From NCBI RefSeq assembly GCF_010093535.1, contig NW_022985164.1, forward strand, positions 822,869 to 886,868: a stretch of 64,000 nucleotides of DNA. Direction: 5' to 3'. This DNA is from Lindgomyces ingoldianus. Lineage: Eukaryota > Ascomycota > Dothideomycetes > Pleosporales > Lindgomycetaceae. This document shows positions 12,792 to 24,750 of the stretch, piece by piece. Every line of letters starts with the position of its first letter. Position 1 is the first letter of the stretch. The position numbers were made by a program, and so were the translations under genes. The notes beneath the pieces are model-generated. The model ran no database searches. It had not been told where the DNA came from and saw nothing but the letters and a program-made list of their open reading frames with translations.

Positions 12792-12982
12792 AAGATAGTA
12801 GTCTAAGTAAATTAATAAAAATAAAGTTAAAAGTGCTATAAATTTTAAATAACTAATTAAGACTTATGTTATACTTTTATACTATTTTTAGTAAATAGGA
12901 ATTACTAGATTGCTATAGTAATTACTATTACTAGGGCTAAAAAGTTGCATAGTAATTACTATAGTAAACGGCAACCATGTCT
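12792..12982. mobile_element. Second copy of the hAT-like element at 1-363
   Basis: Near-identical to 1-120 and 322-360 but without the 32-bp array; ends GTAAACGGCAACC. It abuts a truncated family A fragment, which suggests insertion into that fragment or truncation of it. Confidence 0.55.
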
Positions 12983-12985
12983 AGC

Positions 12986-13213
12986 GCTATAGTTATTTGT
13001 TATTTTTTATAAAACTTTACACATAGCTACAGCATATTTTTTTAAGAGTTTTATGTTTTATTTAAAAGCTTAGAGCGTAAGCTGTATTTAATATTCTTTT
13101 AGCGCGTTTAAGTAGTGTTATAGGGAATGCATTAGTGTAGGAAAGGTAGTTTAGTAAGGTCTTAGCAAAAGTAAGCAACTTAAGTGTGTGAGCAACTTGC
13201 CTGTGAAGTACGT
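12986..13213 (-). mobile_element. Truncated Fot1/pogo family A fragment (A4)
   Basis: Matches only the transposase 5' side and terminal repeat of family A in reverse orientation, ending GAAGTACGT at 13213 followed by TA. The rest of the element is missing. Confidence 0.75.
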
Positions 13214-13796
13214 TATATATTCTATATTATGTTTAAAAGGTAGTACACTTTTTAACGCTTAGGTGTATTTTAATCTTATTAAAAGCTATGTAAATATTAA
13301 ACTTAGTAAAAATAGCTACCTTTTTAGATCTTAATAAAAGTTTATTTATATATAGTATTAGATACACATTCTTGCAGGTAATAGTGTTAAGTTTATAGTA
13401 ATTAACATAGATACATAAGTTATTATTTAGTTTCTATATATAAAGAATAAGAGATATAAAAGAGCTTTAACTTTACTTAATAAAGCTATATTTTAGATTA
13501 TTTATAACATATTTCTTTATTACCTCTAGCTTCTTAACGTTTTATTTGTACAAAGAGCTGTAACTGTTAGAAAGAAGTTCTATAAAAACAATCTTATAGT
13601 TATATAAGCAATATGCTAGTAATTAGTAAGCTATAGTGTAGCTAAATATATCTTAGTAGTAATAGTATTTAGATAGTAATTAAAGGTTTACTAATACTTT
13701 AGTTTTACATTTATTATTTAATAGTAAGACTTACTTATCTTTAATTAAAAACTTAATTTTATAAATAAAAGTTAAAAAAAAGCTTAACGTACTTTA
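13214..13796. other. AT-rich degenerate DNA, unclassified
   Basis: Heavily mutated repeat-like DNA hosting the A3 insertion. No domain recognised. Confidence 0.4.
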
Positions 13797-14879
13797 CAGG
13801 CAAGTTGCTTACACACCTAAGTTGCTTACTTTTGCTAAGACTCTACTATACTACTCTTTCTACACTAATGCATTTCTAATAACACTACTTAGACATATTA
13901 AAAGAATGTTAGATATAGCTTATACTTTAAGCTTTTAAATAAAATGTAACACTTTTTAAATAACATGCTACAGCTATCTATAAAGTCTTTTAAAAGATAA
14001 TAAGTAACTAACGCGCTAGATAACCTTTCTAAGCTAATTATATAGCTAACTTATAAAAGCTAGATAATAATAAAGAGTAGGTAATTATTTAGCACATACT
14101 TAAGCTAGATGCGCAAGAATTTCCTCTTTAGCTAGTAGCTATAGCTAATATAGCTAATTCTTTACACACTAAGCATAATATAGGCTATATTAGTATAAAC
14201 TAGCTTAATACATTTATTAAGTGCTACTTAGAGCTTAAAGTAAAGTTTAAGTGTAAGTATAACTATAAAAAAGCTTTTTATAAAAATTTTATAGTAATTT
14301 AAAGCTAGTTTAACTTTATAAAGAATATTAAAGCTAAGTATAGCATTTAAAATAATAACATATATAACTTTAATAAAATAAAGTTTATAATAAGCTAGAT
14401 ATTTACTAGAGCAGTTATTATAAGTTTAGAGAGATAAGGACAGCTAAAAGTAGTCTAGCTAGGTAACTAAGAGTAAACAACAGCTATCTAGAGCATTAAT
14501 GCTAAAAAGTAGGCTATTTTACTTTTTATTATTTTTTAAAGTAGTAATTACTTTTTAAACTAGTATAAAAAGAAAAATCTACTTTAAAATTAAGTTATTA
14601 TAGTCTTTAAGCGCAGCTAGACTACTAATTAGCTTAGTCTAGACTAGTTAAAGCACTTTAATGTGCATATAAAAAAGTGTACTATTAGCAGCTACTGTCT
14701 GCTAGTTATTAATAGCTATAAAAGCTATAACTTACTTTATTTTTAGTAATACTATAAAGATAATAAGATTATTACTATTTATATGCTTTTTTACTTATTA
14801 CACTTTTTATAGCTACTTTATATAGGTTATTTTACTCTTTTAAGAAAGCGTATAAGCGCTGAGCTAAAAACTTTATATA

Positions 14880-16465
14880 ACGTACCTAACAGGTTAGCTG
14901 GCTACACAGGTTAGCTGGCTACTTTTGCTAAGCCCCTACTAAACTCTACCTATCTACATAATGCTTTAACAACACCACTAGATTAAATCTTCTAAAGAAT
15001 GTTAGATACAGCTTACTTTTTAGGCTTTTAAATAAGACTTAAAACTCTTCTTATAACGCGCTACAGCTATCTATAATGTCTCTTATACAACACTAAGCAA
15101 TTAACGCGCTAGACAGCCTTTATAAGCAGAATGCTAGCTTAAATTAAGGAATCTAACTAAGCTTAAAAAAAAAGTAGTTATTAAGTATATACTTAAGCTT
15201 ATTACACGCAGATTTCTTTCTAGGCTTATAGCTGTAGCTAATATAGCTAATTTCTTGCCTACAGAGCGCAATCTAGGCTAGGTTTGCTTAAACTAGCCTA
15301 GTATGTAGGTTAAGCACTGCTCTAAGTTTATAATAAAGTTTAATTACAAGTATAATTATAAAAAAGTGCTTTATAAAAATCTAAAGGTTACCTAGAGCTA
15401 GTTTTGCCTAGTAGCTAATATAAAAGCTAAGTATAGTATCTAGAATAAAAATATGTATAACTTTAATAAGTTAAGCTTTATAATAGGCTAGATATTAACT
15501 AGAGCAGTTATTACAGCTTTAAAGAGATAAAGACAGCTAAAGGTAATATAGTAAAGTAATAAAAAGTAGATAGCAGTTATCTAAAGTATTAATGTAATAA
15601 AGTAGGCTATAAGATTATAAAGCTTTAAGCAGCAAATAAGGCTACTACATAACATAGATTACATAAGAGCAGGGTTGCCACTTTATAGTAATTACTATTT
15701 TAAAAATAGTAATTACTATGTTTTTAAAAACGTTATTATTACTTAATTACATCAGCTATAATTCTAAAAATTAATATATAGATGCTAAGTAAACTAGTCT
15801 ATAAATCTATAAATTTAAATTCTAAAAATTATATTTAATACATTTATAATAAATAAAAAAGAGAGAAAAGAAGGAGAGAAAAATAGTAATTACTATTACT
15901 ATTACTATATCTGCTTTTTTCTCTTTTTTTCTTTATTACTAGGGATACAAATTTATATAGTAGAATCTAATCTTATATATCTATACTTTAGTATACCTAG
16001 TATCTAAGTTTAGGTTTTTAGAATATTAGCTAATGTAATTAAGCTGTTATAGACTTTTTAAAAAAATAGTAATTACTATTTTAGAATAGTAATTACTATA
16101 AAAGTGGCAACCCTGCATAAGAGGAAGTAAATTTAGGTAAAAAAAACTTTAATAGTTAAAGATAAGGCTTATCTAACTGCTTTAAAGGAGTTTAGAGCGC
16201 GTAGTAATAGGAAGAAGCTAAAGACGTAAGTGCGCACTAAAGAAAGTAAGCTAAGTTAAAGGTAATATAGGCAGTGCAATTAAACTAGGCATAACTTACA
16301 TACATGTAAGTAAGTAGTAAAAGTAGACTTTAAATAATATCTTGTGTTATATTACTTTATACAGGGCTAAAGTAGGCTGTTTTGCGAGAGAATAGAGTGG
16401 TTTTAGTAGGGGCTTAGCAAAAGTAGCCGGCCAACCCGTGTAGCCGGCTAACCTGTTAGGTACGT
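14880..16465 (+). mobile_element. Fot1/pogo family B, copy B1, nested in A3
   Basis: Termini ACGTACCTAACAGG and CCTGTTAGGTACGT, with TA at 14878-14879 and 16466-16467. The transposase relic has the same block order as family A (VVIKYILKL, then MYNFNK). It carries MITE G. Compared with copy B2 it lacks roughly 0.7 kb between the GTAGGCTAT block near 15610 and AAGATTATAAAGC, so it is internally deleted. Confidence 0.88.
15670..16115. mobile_element. hAT-like MITE G, nested in B1
   Basis: A 446-bp element beginning CAGGGTTGCCACTTT and ending AAAGTGGCAACCCTG, flanked by the perfect 8-bp duplication CATAAGAG at 15662-15669 and 16116-16123. CAGGG termini plus 8-bp duplications are hallmarks of hAT transposons. 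The subterminal parts carry inverted ATAGTAATTACTAT motifs. There is no coding sequence, so it depends on a transposase elsewhere. Confidence 0.9.
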
Positions 16466-17241
16466 TATAACTAAATTACTTATATTATAAAAATAAAGTT
16501 CTTACTATGCTTTAAAGTAGCTTATAATACTATAATTACTTTTAGTAATATTTAAAAAAGGTTTTAAGGCGCTAGATTAGTTCTTTTTAACTTATAATAA
16601 GTTATAATAGGCTTTAATATAAAGTTGCGCACTCTATTACTACTACTACTTATACATAATAAGCCCTAGTAGTTATAAACTCTAAGTAATACTTTAAAAC
16701 TTAAGTTATAATTAATGCTTATAAAGATATAAATTTAAAAGCATATAAATAGTTTACTAACTTTTATAGTTAAACTGTTTAAAAAAGTCTTAAAAAGGGT
16801 AGTAATAATTATACATAAGCTAGTATTAGTGTAATAAAAAATTACTAAGCTTTAAAAAGCTAATAAAGCTACTATATAATATAAATTATATAAAAGAAAG
16901 TAGATTAAGGTAAATAAAACTTTAATAATTTAAAAAAGCCTATACTTAACAGCTTTAAAGAAGTTTAAAGTGTGTAGTAATAGAAAGAAAGTAAAGAAGC
17001 AGGTGTAAGCTAAAGTAGGTAAGCTATTCTAAAGGCGCTATAGACAGTGCAATTAGACTAGGCATAACGCGCAAATGTGTAAGTAAAAAGTAGAAGTAGT
17101 ATCTAAATAATATTCTAGGCTGTACTATACTATATAGTGCTAGAGCAGGTTGTTATAGGCTATAATAGAGTTTGTTAGAGTAGGGTCTTAGCAAAAGTAA
17201 GCGACTCGGGTGTGTAAGCAACTTGCCTATGAAGTACGTTA

Positions 17242-17925
17242 TTTTTTTTATGTTAAAATAAAAAGCATTTACTAAAATAAAAGTAATAAAGAAGGAATAG
17301 ATAGTCTTTAGACCTATTCTAAACTTTTTAATAGATAAGTAGATTAACAATTTAAGTGTCTTTAGACTATAGGTAATAGAAGAGCAGTATAATTTTAGTA
17401 GCCTTAGTAAACCCTTAATATAGTAGATTATTAGGCTGTATAACTAGTAAATGTAGTTCTTTTTCTATAGTGTGTTGTGTTGTCTAATATCTAACTTTAC
17501 TTCTTTATTACACGTAGGCTAGTTTAATTGCATAAGTAAAGGTAGTAAAAGTTTATAAGTAGTAAAATACTTACTAGGCTATATAATCTATTTTTTTATA
17601 TCTAGTTAAAGTTTAAAATAACATAACTATTTAATACTAATAATATAATCCTATAAGCTAAAGTTTATAATAATAAAGAGGCAGTTTTAGATGCTTCTAC
17701 TATTAATTTACATGTATAGGCAGATATACTAGTAGACAGAAACTTAGATTTAGTCTTAAAAGCCTTTAACTATAACTTTAAAACGTAAACATTAAATAAA
17801 GATATCAAGGCATTAAAATAAAGACTTAGCAGTTATTAAGTTAATAAATAAAAAACTATAAGCGCTAGTATTAACTAAAGAATTTAATTAAACTTTAATG
17901 CTTTTTAAGCATAAAATAGTAAAGA
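17242..17925. other. AT-rich degenerate repeat, left of element D1
   Basis: RIP-mutated DNA that continues after D1 at 21783. It hosts the D1 insertion, whose AAAGA duplication is 17921-17925 and 21778-21782. No protein family recognised. Confidence 0.4.
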
Positions 17926-18154
17926 TGTCTGTACGTAAGTACAGCTGCGTCTGTACACGCGTACAGCTGAATTAGGTTGCCTAAAACGTTAGCTATCTAG
18001 CCTGTGCGTTAGAGGCTATGTGTACTTAAAAGCCTACTTTCTTTATATATATAAAAAGAGGGCAGTAGTTAATAATAAGAAGATCTTTACCTACTTACCT
18101 TTTAGTACACCTTTTAAGTGTATGTTTGTTTAATTAAACCTAGGTTAACTAACA
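17926..18154 (-). repeat. Element D1, first LTR
   Basis: Begins TGTCTGTACG and ends AACTAACA. It is a reverse-complement match to the D2 LTRs, with C-to-T and G-to-A changes. Confidence 0.85.
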
Positions 18155-18259
18155 CTAATTAGTCTACTAATAAACTATTTACTATATGTGTAGCTACATA
18201 GAAGATATTATCTTTAATAGATAGATTTATAAGGATTAATAAAACTACTACTATATAAA

Positions 18260-18575
18260 AAGCTTACTCCTACTGCGTGCGTAGCCACGCAGAGAGGGCT
18301 TAGACGCTCACACCTACTGTGTGCGTAGCTACGCAGAGAGGGCGTAAATAAGCTTTATACGCGCCCCTAGATTAACTAATTACATAAAAATAAAATTAGC
18401 AACCTACTACATGCGTAGCTATATAAAAAGGGCTTACTACTAAGCCTTTATGCGCTCTAAAGCTTTCTATTAACATAGGTAGTGCAACTACTTGCCTACT
18501 ATGTGCGTAGCTACACAGAGAAGACAATACAGGCTGCATAATTAAAAACCTACTATGTGCGTAGCTACATAGAGA
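18260..18575 (-). repeat. Array of palindromic CTACTGYGTGCGTAGCTACGCAGAGAGG units in D1
   Basis: Five irregularly spaced copies, each centred on GCGTAGCTACGC, a self-complementary 12-mer able to form a hairpin. The matching array in D2 is at about 25430-25860. Confidence 0.8.
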
Positions 18576-18599
18576 AGGCTTTTTATTAGTAGCCTGCCT

Positions 18600-18835
18600 T
18601 GTTAACACCCCCTTCTTAATTAATTACTTATATAAGAGGTAATAACTTACTAACACCTTCTTTTTTTCTTAGAGATTAATTGCTTACATAGAAGGTAACT
18701 AACTAATACCTCTCTTTTTTTCTACCCCTCTAGGGATTAATTGCTTACACAGAAGGCAACTAACTAACACCTCTCTCCCCTCCTAGAGATTAATTGCCTG
18801 CATAAAAGGTAATTAACTTACACCTCTTTCTAAGC
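18600..18835 (-). repeat. Tandem array of about 60-bp units in D1
   Basis: Four copies of a unit built on GATTAATTGCTTACATAGAAGGTAACTAACTAATACC (shown in variants of under 20 bases each in the copies), separated by pyrimidine tracts CTCTCTTTTTTTC. Partly conserved in D2 around 25250-25400. Confidence 0.7.
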
Positions 18836-19165
18836 TATAGCGTCTTTATACACCTTATATAAAAAGTTATTAGAGGTTATATATATGTCTAAAATAATTT
18901 TACACAGAAAAGTAGATTTAGATCTTTTACATAATAAAATAAATATAGACTTTCTTTTACTAAAATAATAAGCTTTATATATAGTGTACATTCTTTTAAA
19001 CATGTGTAAGCTGCTAAGAGGAAGGTACACACTATAAAAGTAAAATAACTTTAAGAGATAAATAATGTATAATTTTAATAACTTATTCTATGTAGTTAGA
19101 TAAGAACTTTTTCTTACTCTAGCTAAGCATAGGCACTATTTTAAAAGTAGGTTAAATTATATGTA

Positions 19166-21005
19166 ACATGGTCCACAAGCGAATGTTCAACACAAGCGAG
19201 TGTTCCGCCCCACCACCAAAACGCAGCCAACCTACTACCAACCACAATGCATTAACAACCATACAATTAATCATCTTTAAAAGAGGCTAGAATTAACCTA
19301 GCTATTTAAGCTCTTAATAGAGACGCGTCTTTAACTAAGAGGCGCGCTGCAGCACTCTATAATGTTAATTAAATAGCTCTCTGCTAACAACACGCAGGGA
19401 TAACTATGCAACGCAACTGTACAGCTAACAACAAGAAGCTTATAAAGCTAAAAAAGAAGGTAATTATTAAGCATATACTTAATCTAGATTCCTAAGGATT
19501 TGCGCCTACTCTAGGTGCTGTACAAGAGATGGCTAACAAGCTTCTTACTAAGCGCAGCGCTCTACTAGCAGGTATTAACTAGCTATCTAACTTTGTTGCG
19601 CGTACACTAGCAGTTAAAACCTACCTTAGCTAACTATATAATTACTAATAAGTAAAATGTAAAAATCTAGTAATTATAAGCAAGTAGTTTAAGCTTATAG
19701 AGGCTACATAATTAAAGTACAGCATTATAAATTAGGACATGTATAATTTTAACAAGACAGGCTTTTAGATAGGGGTTATATTAAGCTAAATAGTTGTTAC
19801 AGGCACAGATAGACATAATTAGCTAAAGGCTATACAGCTAGGTAACTGTAAATAGGTGACAGTTATTGCAGGCATTAACGCAGATAGGTAGGCAATACCT
19901 CTGTACACAATTTTTAAAGGCAAGCATCACCTATCTGCCTAGTATAAGAATAAAGATATACTAAAGGACTAGGCTATTAGTGTTAGCAACAACAGCTAGA
20001 CAACTAACAAACATAGAATTATATAGCTAGAGCACTTTAATCTGTATATAAAAAATTACTTAGTAGGCTTATAGCAGCTGCTTATTTTTAATAGCTATAA
20101 AAGCTATTACTCTGTTAAATTTCTAAAGCTCTGTAAGCAGAGGCGTATTATAGCGCTCTGTATGCCAGCACACGCGTCATATATTCTACAGCCGCTTAAC
20201 GTTAGCTGCTTTTTGCTGTTAAAGCGCGCGTACAGTACTAAGATTAGCTAGTTAATCTGCTACTAGATTAACTATATTAACAAGCTAACCTTCCTACTAG
20301 CCTTTAAAGCAGCATTTAGTTGCTTAATTACAACAGATAATATCTGCGCAGGCTTTAGAGCTACAGGACTAGTCCTATTTAACCTAGAGCTAGTGCTCTT
20401 AAAGCTTAATATACAGCTACCTAATTAGCTAGCTACTCTACTACTAAATACTGCCTAAAAGGCTTAAACACCTAGTAATTCTTATAAAGTTAAGGCTTAG
20501 TTAACTCTACTATATAATTAAATTTAAAGGCATTAGAATTTATCTTTTTTTGCTATACTTAATCTAGCAAAGCAGCTAAGTAAGGGCGCTACTAAGATAG
20601 CTTATGTTGCTGTTTTATAGCGTAATTAAGCAGCTACTCTAGAGAGGGCCTGTAAGGCAGCTACAAAGCGTAAGCAGCGTAAAAAAAAGTAAATTTAGAA
20701 AGAAGGAACTCTAACAAGTTATTAGAGCTTTAAGTTAAGTACTTAGAAGCTTGCTAGTATAGCAGAAGGTAGCAAAATGCCTTAGGAGAAGTTAACTGCT
20801 AAAAGCAGCGCAGCGCGCGCACAGCGCTGCAAGCGCTGCAACAAGCCTAGGCATAACTTTTATACATGCAAGGATATTAAATAATCCTATAGTAGTTTAT
20901 TTTATATAGTATATTTTTGCGTTGTTAAATTAATAGTCTTTAAAGTTAAATTTAGTGGTGGGGCAGAACACTCGCTTGTGTTGAACATTCGCTTGTGGAC
21001 CATGT
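19166..21005 (+). mobile_element. Fot1/pogo family C, nested in D1
   Basis: An 1840-bp element with about 50-bp inverted repeats starting ACATGGTCCACAAGCGAATG, TA at 19164-19165 and 21006-21007. Plus-strand translation through stops gives the clearest Fot1 transposase of the window: an HTH region (VIIKHILNLDS, about 19450-19500), DMYNFNKTGF at about 19735-19770, AGINADR near 19865-19890, then LCMPAHASYILQPLN at about 20155-20205, followed by LKRAYST and the C-terminal TTDNICAGFRATGL. A CPxHxSHxLQPLD-type block is diagnostic for the Tc1/mariner pogo-Fot clade. Trp and Gln codons are now TAG or TAA, so it is inactive. GC content is higher than in family A, so it is less mutated. Confidence 0.92.
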
Positions 21006-21145
21006 TAAGCTAAGAAGCTAGGAGATATTATAAATAAAAAAAGCACTAAGAGTTAGCTTTAAAAAAGAAAGTAAAAAAGTAATAAAAAAAAGTAAAATTA
21101 ACATATAAATAAGTAAGTAACTTTATAAAAGTAAAAAGTTGCTAG

Positions 21146-21777
21146 TGTTTATATATAAGTATAGCTGCATCTGTACACATGTATAGCTAAATTAGGTTGC
21201 CTAAAACATTAGCTATCTAGCCTATGCGTTAGAGGCTATGTGTACTTAAGAGCCTGCTTTCTTTGTATCAGATTAAAGCACTGTTTCTAGGCTTCCTGAG
21301 ATGAATGATGGGTTTGGATGTGATGTATGGGATGATGATTGATTGTATTGATTTTTCGATCCTTTTTCTGCTCTACTCGTGTTGCTCGGCTTTTGTTTTT
21401 CCGATCCGAGTCCCTCGCGCACTTGCCCTATGCGCGACCAGCTTGCAACATGCTGCAAAATGCTGCAAAATGCTGCAAAATGCTGTAACTTGCTGTAAAA
21501 TGCTGCAAAATGCTGTAACTTGCTGCAAAATGCTGCAAAATGCTGCAATTTGCTGCAACATGCAGCAATTTGCAGCAACATACTGTTCGAGCTTATTGCT
21601 CGTACTATGTAGCAGCTTTCGTCACGCGTTCCTCCTGTCTTGACAGTAGGTGCGCATATCTGACACTTTGTATAAAGAAAGAGGGTAGTAGTTAATAATA
21701 AGAAGATCTTTACCCGCTTACCTCTTAGTACGCCTCTTAGGCGTACGTTTGTTTAATCAAACCTAGGTTAACTAACA
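21146..21777 (-). repeat. Element D1, second LTR (interrupted by K)
   Basis: LTR halves at 21146-21264 and about 21667-21777 rejoin to about 230 bp when K is removed. Confidence 0.8.
21265..21666. mobile_element. Small insertion K with TGCTGCAAAA minisatellite
   Basis: A 402-bp GC-normal block inside the second D1 LTR. Ends GTATCAGAT and ATCTGACAC are imperfect inverted repeats. The LTR sequence TTT (or TTTGTA) is repeated on both sides, so the duplication is 3 or 6 bp depending on where the end is drawn. The core (about 21445-21580) holds about 13 units of a 10-bp repeat, TGCTGCAAAA with TGCTGTAACT variants. Reading frames across it on both strands are by-products of the repeat. It looks like a MITE or similar young insertion. 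Confidence 0.7.
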
Positions 21778-21782
21778 AAAGA

Positions 21783-22680
21783 CTTAAAAATATTTTCTTT
21801 TAAATAAGTGTAATAAGTTAATATTTACTAAGTTATACTTATTTAATCCTAGAATAAAAAGTTTTTCTAAGTGTTTTTATTTCTTATTTAAAAAAAATTT
21901 AAGTTATAATTATTTATATTTATACACTTTTTCTTAGATTTTTATTACTCTACTTTAATTTTTTATACTCTAGAGATAAAATAATTGCTAGTAAAATGTT
22001 TTAGTTTACTATAATTATAATAGTTACTAAGAGTTATTTATCTTTTAAAGGCAGGTGTCTAGCTAGGTTGTTAGTAGGTAGCTAGGGTGGATTAGAGTAT
22101 TAACATAGGTGCAGGTCTAGATGCACTAGAATAGTATACTGCCTTAGATGTATTACTAGAGACTTTTTAAGATTAATCTATAATAGGTCTAACATTAGAA
22201 TACTAGGTGTAGTTAATAGTTTACTTTAAAATAGTAAAAGTGTTTCTTCTTTCTATGTTATAAGCTATTAGGTAGGCTACTGTTATCTTAAAGAAGCTTT
22301 TCTAAGTATATTTAAAACCTAAGTTTAGTACTTTTAAGCTAGGTAGTATCTTTTTTTATAAGTAAAAAAACTATTTTAACTTTAATATAGACTCTTTAAC
22401 AGTAGCACTAATAAAGTAAGCTTTAAAAGCAGAAAACACTTTTTTTTTACTTTTTTTAAAGTTTAAAACACCTGTTATGCCTTTATCTTTTTATTACTAG
22501 TAATAAAGTAAGTTTTTAAAAGCTTAATTATTTTTTTATGTTTTTAAACTAAAAGTTATTTAATTTAGTAGGTATCTAGGCTCTAGGTATTCCTTTGTAA
22601 TACTAGCAGTGTGTCTCTATACTAACGCTATGCGTCTGCGCTTACTTTAATAGTAGTTAGTAGATTTTATTAAAATTTTC
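21783..22680. other. AT-rich degenerate repeat (family E, second copy)
   Basis: Continues from 17925. About 22490-22680 is the reverse-complement paralogue of about 8150-8930 without the TRIM and A2 insertions, which confirms those two as later arrivals. No transposase motif recognised. Confidence 0.5.
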
Positions 22681-23424
22681 ATCTCTTATACAATTTTAGT
22701 AGGGAAAGAAAACCACTAAGGGCAGTGTTAAGAAATACCCTAATTTTTGCATATAATAGATGAGATTACTCGTAAGCGAGAAAGAAAATAAAGGATACAG
22801 TAGATGGACATATGAACCGCTGGCATGTAGTAAAACAAAGCCAACATGAGGCGTGTACGTAGCTGAATTATATTATTTGGAAGGCGCGTGGCCCCACCCA
22901 ATGAGCAATAGCCCTATTATTGGCCTTTTTCCGTTTGACTACACCCTAGTGCCAGAAATTGTCCCAGCGAAGCCATCCCACTCCGGCTATGCTCTCGGAG
23001 AGCGTGCATTTGTACGAAGATCATTTCCACAAACTAATCAATGCTAGAGATGCAACCAAGTAACAAAAACCCTAAAATATCATCACTCTTAGCGCCTCCT
23101 TGCTTAAGTCTATATTTATCGAAATATCTCCAATTTGCCGAGTCTTGAATTGTCTCGGCCGTCAAAAATACTCGTTCGTCGTGCGAGGCACCGGTACTAT
23201 CGGACGCTAGCCATAGATACTAACTTTTCTAAGCGCCAATTTTAACTCGCCTCTTAGGTAGATAGACTGGTTGCATTGAGCCATGGTTTCTCCCAATGAA
23301 GTCTCCAATAGAAATCTCTACCCTGAACCCGTTAAATTTCTTTGCCTTCCTCAACTGTAGGCAGCAGGCCAGAAAGGAATTGGACCATTTCCTAGCATGG
23401 TTTTGAATTCGTATTTCAGTCGGA
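22681..23424. other. GC-normal single-copy-like flank
   Basis: The composition changes sharply at about 22681 to unmutated DNA. Short frames exist but none resembles a known protein. It is probably the 3' flank of the small gene whose last exon is proposed at 23425-23520. Confidence 0.45.
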
Positions 23425-24523
23425 CTACCCCGTCACTTGCCCGTATTTCGCACGTTTGGCAGCATCAATCCCGAATGGCCGGTTACACACCTTGACAGTG
23501 ATCGTCCTCATGATAGAAGGCTGTAACAAAACATTATATAACGTACCTAACAGGTTAGCCGGCCACACAGGTTGGCCGGCCACTTTTGCCAAGCCCCTAC
23601 CACACTCTACCTATCTACATAATGCCTTAATAACAACACTAGATTAAATCTTCTAAAAATTTTTAGATATAGCTTACTCTTTAGGCTTTTAAATAAGACT
23701 TAAAACTTTTCTTATAACATACTATAGCTATTTATAATGTCTCTTACATAACACTAAGTAATTAATGCGCTAGACAGCCTTTAGAAGCAGAATGCTAGCC
23801 TAAATTAAGAAATCTAACTAAGCTTAAAAAAAAAGTAGTTATTAAGTATATACTTAAGCTTATTACATATAGATTTCTTCTTAAGCTTACAGCTATAGCT
23901 AATATAGCTAATTTCTTACGCGCAGAGCGTAATCTAGGCTAGGTTAGCTTAAACTAGCCTAGTATGTAGGTTAAGCACTACCTTAAGTTTATAATAAAGT
24001 TTAATTATAAGTATAATTATAAAAAAGCACTTTATAAGAATCTAAAGGTTATTTAAAGCTAGTTTTGCCTAGTAGCTAATATAAAAGCTAAGTATAGTAT
24101 TTAAAATAAAAACATATATAACTTTAATAAGTTAAGCTTTATAATAGGCTAAATATTAACTAAAGTAGTTATTATAGCTTTAACAAAAATAAAGACAGCT
24201 AAAAGTAATATAGTAAAGTAATAAAAAGTAAATAATAGTTATCTAGAGTATTAATATAATAAAGTAGGCTATTTTACTTTTTATTATCTTTAAAGGCTGC
24301 TATTACCTTTTTGCCTAGTATAAAAAAAATCTGCCTTAAAACTAGGTTATTATAGTCTTTAAAAATAGCTAGATAATAAATAAGCTTAAGCTACAGTAGT
24401 TAAAGCACTTTAATAAGTATATAAAAAAAAGTTATAAGCGCTTATTAGCTTTTTATTATTAATAGCTATAAAAGCTATAACTTACTTAATTTTTAGTAGT
24501 ACTATAAAAAGAATAAAATTATT

Positions 24524-24750
24524 TGTTAGTTAACCTAGGTTCAATCAAACAAACGTACGCCCAAGGGGCGTACTAAGAGGTGAGCAGGCAAAGATCTTCT
24601 TGTTATTAACTACTGCCCTCTCTCTTTATACAAAGAAAGAGGGCTCTTAAGTACACATAGCCCCTAACACACAGGCTAGATAGCTAATGTTTTAGGCAAC
24701 CTAATTTAGCTGTACGCGTGTACAGACACAGCTGTACTTATGTACAGACA
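24524..24750 (+). repeat. Element D2, left LTR
   Basis: Starts TGTTAGTTAACC and ends GTACAGACA. Less mutated than the right LTR, for example CCCAAGGGGCGTAC here against CCTAAAAGGCATAC there. Confidence 0.88.

Larger units (their letters stand above)
13797..17239 (+). mobile_element. Fot1/pogo family A, copy A3 (interrupted by B1)
   Basis: ACGTACTTTACAGGC at the left, GAAGTACGT at the right, TA duplications at 13795-13796 and 17240-17241. Ignoring stops, the plus strand reads a Fot1-type transposase: HILKLDARGFPP (CENP-B/HTH region, about 14090-14130), IYNFNK followed by the MxG turn typical of the first DDE block (about 14350-14390), and GNxEWTTAI-, INAK- and LKHFN-like blocks to about 14670. 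Copy B1 is inserted downstream of these blocks. The family encodes a cut-and-paste Tc1/mariner-superfamily transposase that targets TA. Numerous TAG and TAA codons at former CAG and CAA make it dead. Confidence 0.88.
17926..21777 (-). mobile_element. Non-autonomous LTR element D, copy D1 (hosts C and K)
   Basis: LTRs at 17926-18154 (229 bp) and 21146-21777 (about 230 bp plus the 402-bp insertion K), with 5-bp duplication AAAGA on both sides. Without element C the interior is about 1.15 kb, matching the interior of D2. It contains no gag or pol, but has an array of palindromic GCGTAGCTACGC units (18260-18570) and a second array of roughly 60-bp units (18600-18835). Strand is given relative to copy D2. 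It fits a TRIM or small LARD-like retrotransposon. Confidence 0.88.

Noticed and set aside
21305..21643. Overlapping frames of about 60-110 codons on both strands
   Set aside because: They arise from the stop-free 10-bp repeat; the Leu/Gln/His-rich translations are repeat artefacts.
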